Source of the DNA: a bacterium
GTDB lineage: Bacteria; Myxococcota_A; UBA9160; UBA6930
DNA length: 60,790 nucleotides
Assembly: GCA_024228115.1 (NCBI GenBank)
Contig: JAAETT010000073.1
Span: 1 to 60,790, forward strand
Direction of reading: 5' to 3'
The position numbers and the translations under genes were made by a program. Position 1 is the first letter of the stretch. Each line of letters starts with the position of its first letter. Below the pieces are notes generated by a model that was given only the letters and a program-made list of their open reading frames with translations, made no database searches and had not been told where the DNA came from. This document shows, in pieces, positions 35,015 through 44,353 of this stretch.

Positions 35015-35055
35015 TGACATACGTCAATCAACATCGACAACTGTCAACATATGAC
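35015..35055. promoter_or_regulatory. Candidate operator between P450 and desaturase genes
   Basis: An AT-rich stretch holds TGAC-ATAC-GTCA (35015-35026) and GTCA-ACATA-TGAC (35043-35055), two short inverted repeats, plus two CAACAT copies. On the minus strand TTGACA (35047-35042) could be a -35 box. It lies between the divergent TetR-linked P450 gene and the desaturase gene, where a TetR repressor site would be expected. Confidence 0.45.
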
Positions 35056-35128
35056 CTGCCCCAGGCGGTCTTCTGGCGGGTTGGAGCCCCGGTTGCTTGA
35101 ATACGCGCGCACCGATGAAAGGAACCCC

Positions 35129-35944
35129 ATGGCGCTCGAGATCCTGCGAGACCCGCGGCTCGCTGAAGTGGAATGGAGGGATCTCTGCGATCTCGGCAAG
35201 ATCGAGGTGGCCTACGAGGTTGTGATCTACGTGCCCTGGCTGCTGGCGTCCTTCGTGTTCGCCCATTGGGGGACGACCTGGCATCTGGCCTGGTTCGTTC
35301 CGGCGCTGGCCAGCTCGTTCGTCTTCTTCCTCTGCGGGCTACGCCAGGTCCACAACGCCTTCCACTACGCCGTGGGTGTCACTCCGAAGACCAACGAGTG
35401 GCTGATGTTCGTGCTTTCCCCCCTGATGATGAGCTCCATGCATGCGGTGCAGTGGAACCACCTTCGTCATCATCGGCACTGCATGGACGACAACGATGTC
35501 GAAGCCATGAGCGCGCGCATGCCGGGCTGGAAGGCATTGGCCACCGGTCCCCAGTTTCCGATTCGGCTCCATCACGCGGCACTCACTCTCGGGAAGCCGA
35601 AGATCAAGAAGTGGATCTATGCGGAGCTCGCGGTCGTTGCCACGATGGTAATCGCGACGTTCTTCATTCTCGATTTTTCGTGGCTGAAGTATCACGTCAT
35701 GGCCATGGCTGTCGGCCAATGCTTCTCGGCATTCTTTGCCGTATGGACGGTGCACCACGGTTGCGATCGCACCCACTACATCGCGCGGACGCTGCGCAAC
35801 GACGTCAAATCGTTCGTCAGTTACAACATGTTCTATCACATGGAGCATCACCTCTTCCCGGCGGTGCCCACGTGTCACCTGCCGGAGCTTTCGAAGCGCC
35901 TGGACGTCGTGGCGCCGGAGCTGCGCAGCAAGATCGTCTGGTGA
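35129..35944 (+). CDS. Fatty acid desaturase family protein
   Basis: A 271-residue membrane desaturase or hydroxylase with three His boxes: HNAFHY (about residue 75), HLRHHRH (about 110) and HMEHH (about 237), the last followed by LFPAVP. Hydrophobic segments near YEVVIYVPWLLASFVF, LAWFVPALASSFVFFLCG and VVATMVIATFFILDFS place it in the membrane. It introduces double bonds or hydroxyls with O2 through a diiron site. The ATG at 35129 has AAAGGA upstream. The next gene overlaps its stop (GTGA). Confidence 0.9.
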   Translation: MALEILRDPRLAEVEWRDLCDLGKIEVAYEVVIYVPWLLASFVFAHWGTTWHLAWFVPALASSFVFFLCGLRQVHNAFHYAVGVTPKTNEWLMFVLSPLMMSSMHAVQWNHLRHHRHCMDDNDVEAMSARMPGWKALATGPQFPIRLHHAALTLGKPKIKKWIYAELAVVATMVIATFFILDFSWLKYHVMAMAVGQCFSAFFAVWTVHHGCDRTHYIARTLRNDVKSFVSYNMFYHMEHHLFPAVPTCHLPELSKRLDVVAPELRSKIVW

Positions 35945-36735
35945 AGCGGATCGCGCTCGCCGCGATTCTGCTGACGGCGGCACTGGTGCTGGTGGGCCAT
36001 TCCATCGACGCCATGCGTCCTCTGCGGCAGCTTCCTCTGTGGTCCGGGATTCAGCTCGCCTCGATCGGCGGGCTGTCGCTAGGCGCCGCGATGTTCCGCC
36101 GGCTTTCGCCGAGGTCGGGAAGCCTGTTGTTGTTCCTGGTGGCGGGCATCCTGGCTTGGCGCCTCGCCTACTTCCCGATCATGGTCTTCTCCGGGCATGT
36201 GGCGAGCATCGGCGAATGGCTGCTGCTCGCGTTCGGTCTCCCCGTCGTGATCTACCCGACTTTCTTGCTTTCGATCGCTGGAATTCATGCAGCCGCCGGT
36301 GCCGCGGCCGGCCTGGTGCTCTGGTCGCCGCACGGCCGCATCCGGATGGCCGCCGCACTGGCCTTCCTGGTAGCGACCAGCGTCTCGTTCAATCAGTTGC
36401 AGGATTTCAGCTGGCTTCCGGATTCGGTGACACGGATCGACACGGCGATTCCGCCCATGCAGAACGAAAGCGGGAATCCCTATCTTCCTGCCTTCATGGG
36501 CGGGGGCTACCTGCCAAATCAGCGGGTCGTGCTGTTGGCCGCGGGTCTGACCTACGAGACGATTCCCCCCTCACCCTGGGCGACGACGGTGAAGGCCGTA
36601 CTCGAGGGTCTGTTTCATGCGGATCCCTTCGCGTCGACGGCTGCCCGGGTTCGCGAACACTACCTGGCCTATCATGCTTCCCACGCCCAGATCGGCTGTC
36701 GCGATCTGGCCGCATGCCCACCTGACGCACCTTGA
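35941..36735 (+). CDS. Membrane protein of unknown function
   Basis: A 264-residue protein with five to six hydrophobic segments in the first 160 residues (for example ALAAILLTAALVLVGH, SLLLFLVAGILAWRLAYFPI and WLLLAFGLPVVIYPTFLLSIAG). A soluble C-terminal part has a Pro-rich region and Cys residues (QIGCRDLAACPPDAP). No family recognised. It starts at the GTG in the desaturase stop, and its own stop overlaps the next start (TTGA), so it is part of the desaturase operon. Confidence 0.75.
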   Translation: MKRIALAAILLTAALVLVGHSIDAMRPLRQLPLWSGIQLASIGGLSLGAAMFRRLSPRSGSLLLFLVAGILAWRLAYFPIMVFSGHVASIGEWLLLAFGLPVVIYPTFLLSIAGIHAAAGAAAGLVLWSPHGRIRMAAALAFLVATSVSFNQLQDFSWLPDSVTRIDTAIPPMQNESGNPYLPAFMGGGYLPNQRVVLLAAGLTYETIPPSPWATTVKAVLEGLFHADPFASTAARVREHYLAYHASHAQIGCRDLAACPPDAP

Positions 36736-37778
36736 GCAAGACGATCGTTGTCGTCGGAGCGACCGGCGAGATGGGCACTCGGGTGTGTCGGTTGATTCGG
36801 CGCCTGGCACCCACGGCTCTCCTGGTTGGAACCAATCGAAGCGGAAAGGGGCATGCGGAGTTCCCCATCCATCAGCTCGATCTGGCCGATCGCGAGGGCA
36901 TGGCCGCGCTGCTCACGACCGCAGACCTCGTGATCAATGCGGTCGGTCCGTTTACGTACGACCCGGCCGCGCTCGTCCACGCGGCTATCTCGTCACGATG
37001 TCATTATGCGGATCTGTCCGAACGGCTGGAATTTGTCGAGAGGGTTCGGGAGGTCGGCGAGCAGAGGGCGGCGGCGAAAGCCGGTGTCCTCGTCATTCCG
37101 GGCTGCTCCACCGTGCCGGGCCTGGTGGATGCGTTGGCGCAACGCTGGCAGGGCGATTCCGGGGTCGCTGGGCTGCGGGTCTTCCTCTCGATGGGTTCCA
37201 GGAACCCGGTCACGCGTGCATTGCTCGCAAGCCTGCTGCTGCCGATCGGGCGCAAGGGGCCGGGCGGTCGCTGGTTCGGCAAGCTCTTGACCCATGAAGT
37301 CCTGGATGGACGCGAGCTGCACTTCGGATCCTACCCGGCGGCCTTTTCGAATGGTCAGGTCCGGGTCGGGCAGCGATTCCTGCCGATTCGCTTTCATATG
37401 GGCTTCGATCGTCGTGCACTGAATCGCATGCTGGCCTTCGCAGCACCGGCGCTCGGCCGCTTCGGGCCTCGTTGGGTCGAGCGGGGTGCAAGCATCGCAC
37501 TTCCCTTTGCGAAGCTTGCGCGCAACCTGGGAACCGAGCGAGGTATTCTCAGCGTGGTTGCGGACGATGCGGACGGACGCGAGCGAGGTCGCACCGAGGT
37601 CATCGCCGAAACGGCTGGGTTGGATATCCCCGCACTACCCGCAGTCTGGTTGGCGCAGGCCCTGGTCCGTGAGGGCTGGGCCGCAGCGCCCGGCGTACGC
37701 AGCCTGGCTCGCGTCCTCGACGCCCAGCAGGCGGCCGTCGCGCTGGTCGAGGCCGGCTACACCGTCGAGATACGCTAG
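36732..37778 (+). CDS. Saccharopine dehydrogenase-like NAD(P)-binding oxidoreductase
   Basis: A 348-residue protein. VVVGATGEMGTRVCRL is the Rossmann loop, and DLVINAVGPFTYDPAALVHAAI with YADLSERLEFV matches the saccharopine-dehydrogenase-like group (which includes trans-acting enoyl reductases and SCCPDH-like lipid-droplet proteins). A start at TTG, inside the upstream stop, is required. The preceding desaturase suggests a lipid substrate. This is inference. Confidence 0.82.
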   Translation: MSKTIVVVGATGEMGTRVCRLIRRLAPTALLVGTNRSGKGHAEFPIHQLDLADREGMAALLTTADLVINAVGPFTYDPAALVHAAISSRCHYADLSERLEFVERVREVGEQRAAAKAGVLVIPGCSTVPGLVDALAQRWQGDSGVAGLRVFLSMGSRNPVTRALLASLLLPIGRKGPGGRWFGKLLTHEVLDGRELHFGSYPAAFSNGQVRVGQRFLPIRFHMGFDRRALNRMLAFAAPALGRFGPRWVERGASIALPFAKLARNLGTERGILSVVADDADGRERGRTEVIAETAGLDIPALPAVWLAQALVREGWAAAPGVRSLARVLDAQQAAVALVEAGYTVEIR

Positions 37779-37907
37779 GCGTGCCAGCTTCGAAGGCTTC
37801 AGCCGATTTCGATGGTGCCCGTCTCGTCGTCTTCCATGGCTTCGAGGGATCGACCTCGATCGACTCGTCGAGATCGGTTTCGCCTACCCGGCGAGCGTAG
37901 CTTGGGT

Positions 37908-38387
37908 CTACTCGCCGCAGTCCTTTTCGGATTCGGGGGCGCGAAGGGCTGGTGCACCATCGGCTACCGCTTCTTGCACGACGTCGAGCCCCCGGTCGAT
38001 GGCTTCCTTGACCTGTGCCGTCACGCCACCGCGATGGTATTCCTCGACCAAGAGGTTTTCGATTCGATCGAAGACATCATCGGCGCGTAGCGCTGCGCCC
38101 TCGCCGTCTTCGTTCTCCTCGGTGGCAAGCCCGCGCCGGCCGCGTGCCTGCTTTCCGAACAGGTCCACGAACTCGTCGAACTCGTCACCGATCTTCAGGA
38201 TCTCGTGGAAGTATCGCTCGGGGCGCGAGGGCGACAGCATCAGGCCCGCGACGCCGGCGATCAGGGCAGCAGGAATCAAGGCCAGATCCCGAAGGGCCTC
38301 CAGGCTGGCCTTCGAGACGAAGACGAGGAGATCGCGGATCAACTTCCAGCGGTTCGTGCGGGAGTCTTCGGGGGTCGGGGTGGGCAT
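37908..38387 (-). CDS. Hypothetical protein with one membrane segment
   Basis: A 159-residue protein not recognised. A hydrophobic segment (ALRDLALIPAALIAGVAGLML) about residues 33-53 is followed by an acidic, helical C-terminal part (IENLLVEEYHRGGVTAQVKEAIDRGLDVVQEA). The N-terminus is basic. It is convergent with the preceding gene across 129 bases that hold nothing I recognise. Confidence 0.65.
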   Translation of the reverse strand: MPTPTPEDSRTNRWKLIRDLLVFVSKASLEALRDLALIPAALIAGVAGLMLSPSRPERYFHEILKIGDEFDEFVDLFGKQARGRRGLATEENEDGEGAALRADDVFDRIENLLVEEYHRGGVTAQVKEAIDRGLDVVQEAVADGAPALRAPESEKDCGE

Positions 38388-38435
38388 CTCAGTAGGCAGT
38401 CTACCACCGGGTGCCCGCTCCGTTCGCGCGTCCTC

Positions 38436-38924
38436 CTAGAGGAGTTCCGCCGCAGGGGCGGGTTTCCACTGGGCCCAGGCCAGCCGCCACGTCCCCGCCT
38501 CTGCTTCCTCGAGGTCGACGTCGATCTGATAGACGTTGCCATGCAGGGAGAGGGCGTTGCCGGCGTCGCGGGTGCCTCCGATTCCCGCAATGAGCGTGAC
38601 CTCCGCGTTCCCCGGCGAGACGACCAGGATGTCGCGCACGCGCAGGACGATATGCCGGTTGCCGTTCCGCATGACCTGGAAGGCGACGAAGGCGCCGAGC
38701 GCCTGCTTGTCGTGGCCATGGGCATCGCTGTAATGCTCGGCCACGAACTCCTTGAACCCGCCGACGTCTCCGTCTTCGGCAGCGGCCTCGAGCGACGCGA
38801 GGGTTCGGCGTATCTGGGCTTCCGGGGTTTCCACTTCTGCGCTGCAACTCGCGAGCAGGAGCAGGCCGACGCCAAGCCAGGCGAAAGCGGTGAGATTGCC
38901 GATCGAGATGTGACCATCCTGCAC
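38436..38924 (-). CDS. Hypothetical lipoprotein, possibly NTF2/DUF4864-like
   Basis: The mature part has TLASLEAAAEDGDVGGFKEFVAEHYSD, which fits the N-terminal helix of NTF2-like domains, then beta strands. A lipobox-like LLLLASCSAE lies near residue 30. I place the start at GTG 38924 so the signal is N-terminal; an ATG at 39020 would add 32 residues ahead of it. A protein of about 162 residues, exported. The assignment to a named family is uncertain. Confidence 0.65.
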   Translation of the reverse strand: MQDGHISIGNLTAFAWLGVGLLLLASCSAEVETPEAQIRRTLASLEAAAEDGDVGGFKEFVAEHYSDAHGHDKQALGAFVAFQVMRNGNRHIVLRVRDILVVSPGNAEVTLIAGIGGTRDAGNALSLHGNVYQIDVDLEEAEAGTWRLAWAQWKPAPAAELL

Positions 38925-39131
38925 GGTTGGAGCCCCTGGCGGTTCTTCGGCCTGACGCACGAAAAGAGGAAGCGAGGATCCAAACCAGCTCGCATTTCGG
39001 AAATATGGGGCTAAATCCACCTACCCATCAGAGCTGAACACCCAGGAGCACAATCGGGAGTTCTGAGTGAGAGAAGCCACAGAAATCACTACTAAGTGGA
39101 AAGATCTACTCATCGATAAGGCAAAACACCT

Positions 39132-41960
39132 ATGTGTTTCGTCCATCGGTGCTTCCTTGTCGTCTTGCTCCTTTCGGCCCCCCGCCTGGTGGCGGCCCAG
39201 GTATGTGCAGGTGGTCCCCCCGACCCGAACGTCACAGGCCCCAGCGGCTCGTTGAACGTGAGCGGCGGAAGCTGCGTCTACGTCAGCCCGACCGGCGCCG
39301 TGACGGGCCGCGTCCGTACGTCGGGCACGTACACGGTGACCAACGACGGACAGATCAACAATCCGGGCAGCCAGGGGATCCTGGATACCTCGAGCGACAC
39401 CATCGTTTCGAACCGCGGCAGCATCGACGCCCGCGATGGGATCGTGGTCCGGGATCGAGCAACGATCACGAACACAGGGACGTTGCGGGCTACGCGCTTC
39501 GGACTTCGCGGGCGAAATGATGCCAGCATCGTGAACCGAGGCTTCATCGATGCCGGCACGTACGGGATTCTGTCGAACAACCGATCCTTCGTACGAAACG
39601 ACGGAACGCGTCGATCCGGGCGATACGGGATACGGGTTCTGGACGACAGCAGCGTCCTCCATCGGGGATCCATCGACGCGGGCCGCTACGGCATCTACGC
39701 ACGCCGGCGCAGCCAGGTGGACGCGTCCGGGAGCATTCGCTCCGGCTGGGATGGCATCCGCCTCCTCGATGACGGCGTTGTTACGAATGCTGCGAGCATC
39801 GATTCAGGCCGACGCGGTATCTATGTCCGCAACCGGGGTTCGGTGGTCAATACGGGCCGGGTCGATTCCGTACTTCGAGGAATCGAAGGGCGCGATGATG
39901 CGAACCTGGTGAACAAGGGGATCGCCAGATCGAGCACCCGGGAAGGAATCTACGCTCGCCACCGTGCCAACATCGTGAATCGAGGTACAGCGGAGGGCAC
40001 GATCGGAATACGGATCAACGGTGTCGACGGAAGCATCACCAACTCGGGACGTGTCGTTGGCACTTCCGGTACGGCGATCCGCTTCCGCAACGGCACCAAC
40101 CAACTCACCCTCGAGACGGGTTCGAAGATCTTCGGCGACATCCAGGGAGGCACCGGTACGGATTCGGTCTTCCTCGAGGGAAGTGGAGGCTACGCCGGGA
40201 GGTTTCTGGCATTCGAATCCTTGACACGTCGCGGCCGGGGCCTTTGGACCCTGCGCGGCATGTCGACGATCGGTGGGCCTGCGTTGATCTCCGGCGGCAC
40301 ACTTCAGGTCGATGGCGTGCTGGATGCTGCGACATTCGCCGTGGGATCCGGTGGGACGCTAGGCGGACGCGGAACGGTAGTTCCGGATGTGATCGTCCGC
40401 GGAACCGTTGGCCCCGGGGCTGCGGGTGGAATCGGTACGTTGCGTACGCGCGGCAATGTGACCTTTCATCGCAGCAGCCGTCTCGCGATCGACGTCACGC
40501 CGGATTCCGCCGATCGACTCCGGATTGGAGGGAAGGCAACACTTCGGGGTGGCACGATCGTCGTCAACCAGGACAGCGGGACGTTTCGTGACGGGAAGCG
40601 ATACGACATCCTGACGACGGGCGGTGGCCGAACGGGTCGATTCGCGACCACGGTGACGAGTGGCTCTCCCGTCCTGCGGTTCGAGACGCTCTATCCGAAG
40701 GGCCGAGTCCAATTGCGAGTCGAGCGGCTTCCTTATGCATCGCTGCCGACCCTGACACCCAATCAGAGCCGTGTCGCAGGCGCTCTCGATCATGCCGTCG
40801 CTGCGGGTTCCAGCCCCGCTGCGAGCACACTCACATCGTCCCTCGATTTTCTCCAGGAGAATGAAATCGCAGCGGCGCTGACCTCGATGGATCCGGAGAC
40901 CTTCGATGTCTATCCCCAGCTTGCCGATCACATGGCAGAGTTGCGTTTCGATACGATCGAACGCCGCCTGCGAGCTGCTGCGGGGGGGCCGGCCCGCCTG
41001 GGATTCCAGCCCGCGGAACCGATTCCTTCCTCACCAGTGACCGAGGCTCCCGAACCCGGCGAAACCCTGCCCGCCGTATCCTCACCGCATCCGAAGCCGT
41101 CTTCCCCAGATTCGAACAGGCCGACACTCTGGGCGTACGGGCTCGGCGTTTCCGGAGAGAAACCGGGCGCCACCGATGTTGCTGGCTACGATTTCGACGG
41201 CGCTGGAACGATGCTGGGGGCCGATCTGCTGCTCTCAGAGCATTTTCGGATGGGCCTTGCGGGCAGCTGGCAAGAGACCGACGTCGCATCCGACCGCCCG
41301 GGTAGTGCCGGTGAAATCCTCGGTCGTGGCTTGTCACTCTATGCGACGATCGAAAGCGACGGGCCGCTCTTCGCCGATGTGATGGTTCAGCAGCTATGGA
41401 ATCGTTACGAAAGTGAACGTCGGGTTGCCTTCGCCGACGTGCAGCGTCGCGCGACGTCAGATCACGATGGCCGTGTATTCGCCGCTTAGGCGAGCACCGG
41501 ATTGCGCTTCGAGTGGAAGAGGCTCTCCTGGGAACCGAAGCTCGGAGTTCGTTATGCAAGGCTCTCTCAGGACGGGTTCGAAGAAGAGGGTGCGGGTGCC
41601 TTCAACCTCGCCGTGGATGGTCGCTCCAGCGATGGCTTGGAGAGCTTCGTGGGGCTTCGTCTTGCCACAGGCTTTCGTCTCCTGGACGAGCGCCTCGAAG
41701 TGGCACCGGAAATCCACGGCGAGTGGGCACAGCAGTGGCTGAGTGACGACCGCCGGATCGGCGCCTCGCTCCCTGGCCTGGCCCAGTCGTCCTTCCATGT
41801 TCGAGGCGACGGTCGTGCAGGACAGGAATGGTCGACGGGGATCGGCCTCGTGGCCCACTGGAACGAGCGGCTCCGCTTCGAGCTCCAGTACGATTTTCAC
41901 CGTGGGCGTGACGAGTTTCGCAGCCATGCCCTGGTCGGCGGCTTGGAGTGGCAGTTCTAG
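39132..41960 (+). pseudogene. Autotransporter outer membrane protein, interrupted by an in-frame TAG
   Basis: A 942-codon frame with an internal TAG at 41487-41489. A signal peptide (FLVVLLLSAPRLVAAQ) is followed by about 250 residues of 21-residue beta-helix repeats, then an autotransporter-associated repeat region (GTLGGRGTVVPDVIVRGTVGPGA), a Pro-rich linker and the C-terminal beta-barrel. The barrel's last strands lie after the TAG and end in EWQF, with the terminal Phe needed for assembly by BamA. Without read-through or reversion the 785-residue product lacks the final strands and should fail to insert. CAG to TAG is the simplest change. Both halves keep the same frame and normal autotransporter sequence, so the gene is recent decay or a sequencing error. 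Confidence 0.87.
39330..40091 (+). repeat. Twelve tandem 20-23-residue coding repeats
   Basis: Residues 67-320 of the autotransporter passenger divide into rungs such as ASIVNRGFIDAGTYGILSNN-R and SSVLHRGSIDAGRYGIYARR-R. Most have 21 residues, with hydrophobic, Asn and Gly positions repeated (x-x-V-x-N-x-G ... G-I). The last residue alternates Asp and Arg along eleven successive rungs, ending Asn. Confidence 0.85.
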
Positions 41961-42023
41961 TCCCGCCCACCTTCGCCTCCGCAGTGCGCTGAAGTAGCAT
42001 GGGGCCTCGCCAAGGAGGACTCC

Positions 42024-42383
42024 ATGGATTCCGCTCTCGCCAGCATTCCCCTGCTGGGTGCTCTCGCGGCCGTGCTGCTCGGGGCCGTCGGTCTGCTGCG
42101 CCCTCTCGTGCTGGCTGAGGCCACCGGCCTTGCGACCAGCGGGCTCCATGGCATGAGTGAGCTGCGGGCCGTATTCGGGGGCAACCTCGGATCCATCGGC
42201 CTCGTGTGTCTCATCACCCGGGAGCCGGCGGCGTTTCTGGTCGGCGCGGCGGCCTTCATGGGCGGCGGTGTCGCCAAGCTGATCTCCCTGGCCATCGACC
42301 GGCCCGAACCGGGTAAGGTCGTGCCCGGGCTGATTCTCGATTTCGTGGTGGGTACGGCACTACTCACCGGGCACCTGGGCTGA
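42024..42383 (+). CDS. DUF4345-like small membrane protein
   Basis: A 119-residue protein with four hydrophobic segments. The middle string SELRAVFGGNLGSIGLVCLI matches the DUF4345 signature (acidic residue, RAxxGG). It has no known function. ATG follows AGGAGGA with good spacing. The fucosidase gene starts five bases after its stop. Confidence 0.72.
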   Translation: MDSALASIPLLGALAAVLLGAVGLLRPLVLAEATGLATSGLHGMSELRAVFGGNLGSIGLVCLITREPAAFLVGAAAFMGGGVAKLISLAIDRPEPGKVVPGLILDFVVGTALLTGHLG

Positions 42384-42387
42384 GCCC

Positions 42388-43839
42388 GTGGCGTACGCTC
42401 CGACTCTCGAAAGCCTGCGCACGCACCAGGTTCCCGAGTGGTTTCACGACGCAAAGCTCGGGATCTTCATCCACTGGAGTGTTTCATCCGTGCCGGCCTT
42501 CGCGCCCCGAAGCGCGGGTATCGATGAAATCTTCGCCGGCGAAACGGACCAGACCGAATCGCCTTACTCCGAGTGGTATTGGAACTCCCTGAAGCTTCCG
42601 GGCTCAGCCGTGCAACGGCACCACCAGGAAACCTACGGCGATCTTCCGTACGAGAGTTTCGCGGACGACTACCGCAAAGGCCTCGAGCAATGGGAACCCG
42701 CAGCGTGGGCGGAACACTTCCGGGCAGCTGGGGCGCGCTACATCGTCCTGGTGACCAAGCATCACGACGGCTTCTGTTTGTGGCCAAGCGACGTCGCTCA
42801 TCCGAATCCGAAGTGGAAGGGATGGAATACCGGGCGGGATGTCGTCGGCGAGCTGGCTTCTGCCGTTCGCGAGGCGGGCATGCGCTACGGCGTCTACTAC
42901 TCCGGTGGCCTCGATTGGACCTTCGATGATCGCCCCCTCGAAGGCCTCGTCGATGTGTTTGCGGGAATGCCTGGCGGCGCCTACCCGGAATATGCCGCCG
43001 CTCAGGTGCGTGAGCTGATCGAGCGGGTGGCCCCAGATGTTCTCTGGAACGACATCACCTGGCCGGACTACCCGGCTGAACTCTGGAGGCTGCTCGCCCA
43101 CTACTACAACGCAGTGCCCGAGGGCGTCATCAACGATCGCTGGCTGACGCGGAGTTGGCTGATCCCGCTGATACGTCTTCGGCCGGTGACCCGGTTGCTC
43201 GAAGCCCTGCTCGTGCGTCAGATCAAGAAGAGCGGCGGCTCCATCGCGCCGCCATCCCCGCCGATGTGCGACTACCGCACACCCGAATACGCTTCGTTCC
43301 CCGACATCCAGAAAAAGAAATGGGAATGCGTGCGGGGGATGGACAAGAGCTTCGGTTACAACCATACGTCGTTGCCCGAAGATTTCGTGTCCAAGGAGGA
43401 TCTGATTCACTCACTGATCGACATCGTGAGCAAGAACGGGAACCTGCTGCTGAACGTCGGGCCACGGGGCAGGGATGCCCAGATTCCCGAGCTGCAGATG
43501 GAACGTCTTCGCTGGCTAGGCGAATTTCTCGCGCAGAATGCCGAAGGAATCTACGACACCCGCCCGTGGACCCGGGCGGAAGGGAAGACCCGGGAGGGAA
43601 TTCCCGTGCGCTTCACCCGCAAGGGAAAGACGGTCTACGCTTTCCTGCTTGGCCGGCCGGACGGGGAGAGCGTGACCTTCATGGATCTGCCCGTGCCCGC
43701 GGGCGCGTCGCTGCATTGGTTGGGTGCGCCGACGCTCCCCGGAGTCGAACGATTGGGTGCCGACACGAAAGTGCCCCTGCCGGAAGCGAGGCCGGGGGAG
43801 GTTGCCCGAGCGCTGGCGATCGAGGGCGTGCCAGACTGA
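42388..43839 (+). CDS. Alpha-L-fucosidase (GH29)
   Basis: A 483-residue GH29 enzyme without a signal peptide. Strings typical of the family are WFHDAKLGIFIHWS, YIVLVTKHHDGFCLWPS, YYSGGLDWTF, the nucleophile in VLWNDITWP (about residue 221) and GNLLLNVGPRGRDAQIP. It removes alpha-linked L-fucose from glycans. The start is GTG 42388. The GH5 and autotransporter genes in the same window also point to use of host or algal glycans, but this is inference. Confidence 0.93.
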   Translation: MAYAPTLESLRTHQVPEWFHDAKLGIFIHWSVSSVPAFAPRSAGIDEIFAGETDQTESPYSEWYWNSLKLPGSAVQRHHQETYGDLPYESFADDYRKGLEQWEPAAWAEHFRAAGARYIVLVTKHHDGFCLWPSDVAHPNPKWKGWNTGRDVVGELASAVREAGMRYGVYYSGGLDWTFDDRPLEGLVDVFAGMPGGAYPEYAAAQVRELIERVAPDVLWNDITWPDYPAELWRLLAHYYNAVPEGVINDRWLTRSWLIPLIRLRPVTRLLEALLVRQIKKSGGSIAPPSPPMCDYRTPEYASFPDIQKKKWECVRGMDKSFGYNHTSLPEDFVSKEDLIHSLIDIVSKNGNLLLNVGPRGRDAQIPELQMERLRWLGEFLAQNAEGIYDTRPWTRAEGKTREGIPVRFTRKGKTVYAFLLGRPDGESVTFMDLPVPAGASLHWLGAPTLPGVERLGADTKVPLPEARPGEVARALAIEGVPD

Positions 43840-43856
43840 ACTCTCGTGCCAGGAGA

Positions 43857-44221
43857 TCAGCTCCTGTTCCGTGACCTCGCCCCCCGCCTCTTCTTTCCGG
43901 TCTTTGCTCGCAGGGCTGCTGCTCGCGCATCGGCCGCCCAGATCGCCAGCTCTCGTCCGTCTTCATCACCTCCGCCGGTACCTGGAAGTAGGGCATCATC
44001 GCCTTGCCGTTGCCACGCATCTGGGCGAGGCCCCGGCTCACGAACGCTTCCCGGTTCCCATCATCGACGCGCAGGTAGAAGCGGCCCTCTCCAGTGAGGA
44101 TCGCGCAGAACACCTCTTCCACGTAGACGCCGACTCCGCCAAACATGCGCTTTGCCTGGATATCGCCGGCTTCGCCGAGTTGGTCGATCACGAATTCCTG
44201 GAACTCGCTGAGCTTGTTCAC
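43857..44221 (-). pseudogene. TfoX N-terminal domain protein, frameshifted near its end
   Basis: The frame from GTG 44221 encodes EFQEFVIDQLGEAGDIQAKRMFGGVGVYVEEVFCAIL and continues through GNGKAMMPYFQVPAEVMKTD, a normal TfoX/Sxy N-terminal domain. Near 43955 the frame is lost. A one-base shift restores ELAIWAADARAAALRAKTGK and a basic tail ending at TGA 43857-43859, exactly what TfoX proteins have. In the unshifted frame the sequence runs antisense into the fucosidase gene to 43679. A one-base insertion or deletion, or a sequencing error, explains it. TfoX proteins regulate natural competence or are of unknown role. Confidence 0.78.
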
Positions 44222-44353
44222 CCCGGCAGCCTGGCTTCCGAATGCCAAGGGCTACGACGGCCCCTCGGGGGGATTTCCGAAGCCGTCCGGGCCAGCCGGC
44301 GAACCTCCTGAGGTAGTCATGAAGTTGAGGATCAGGCTGCCTTTCTAGAATCG

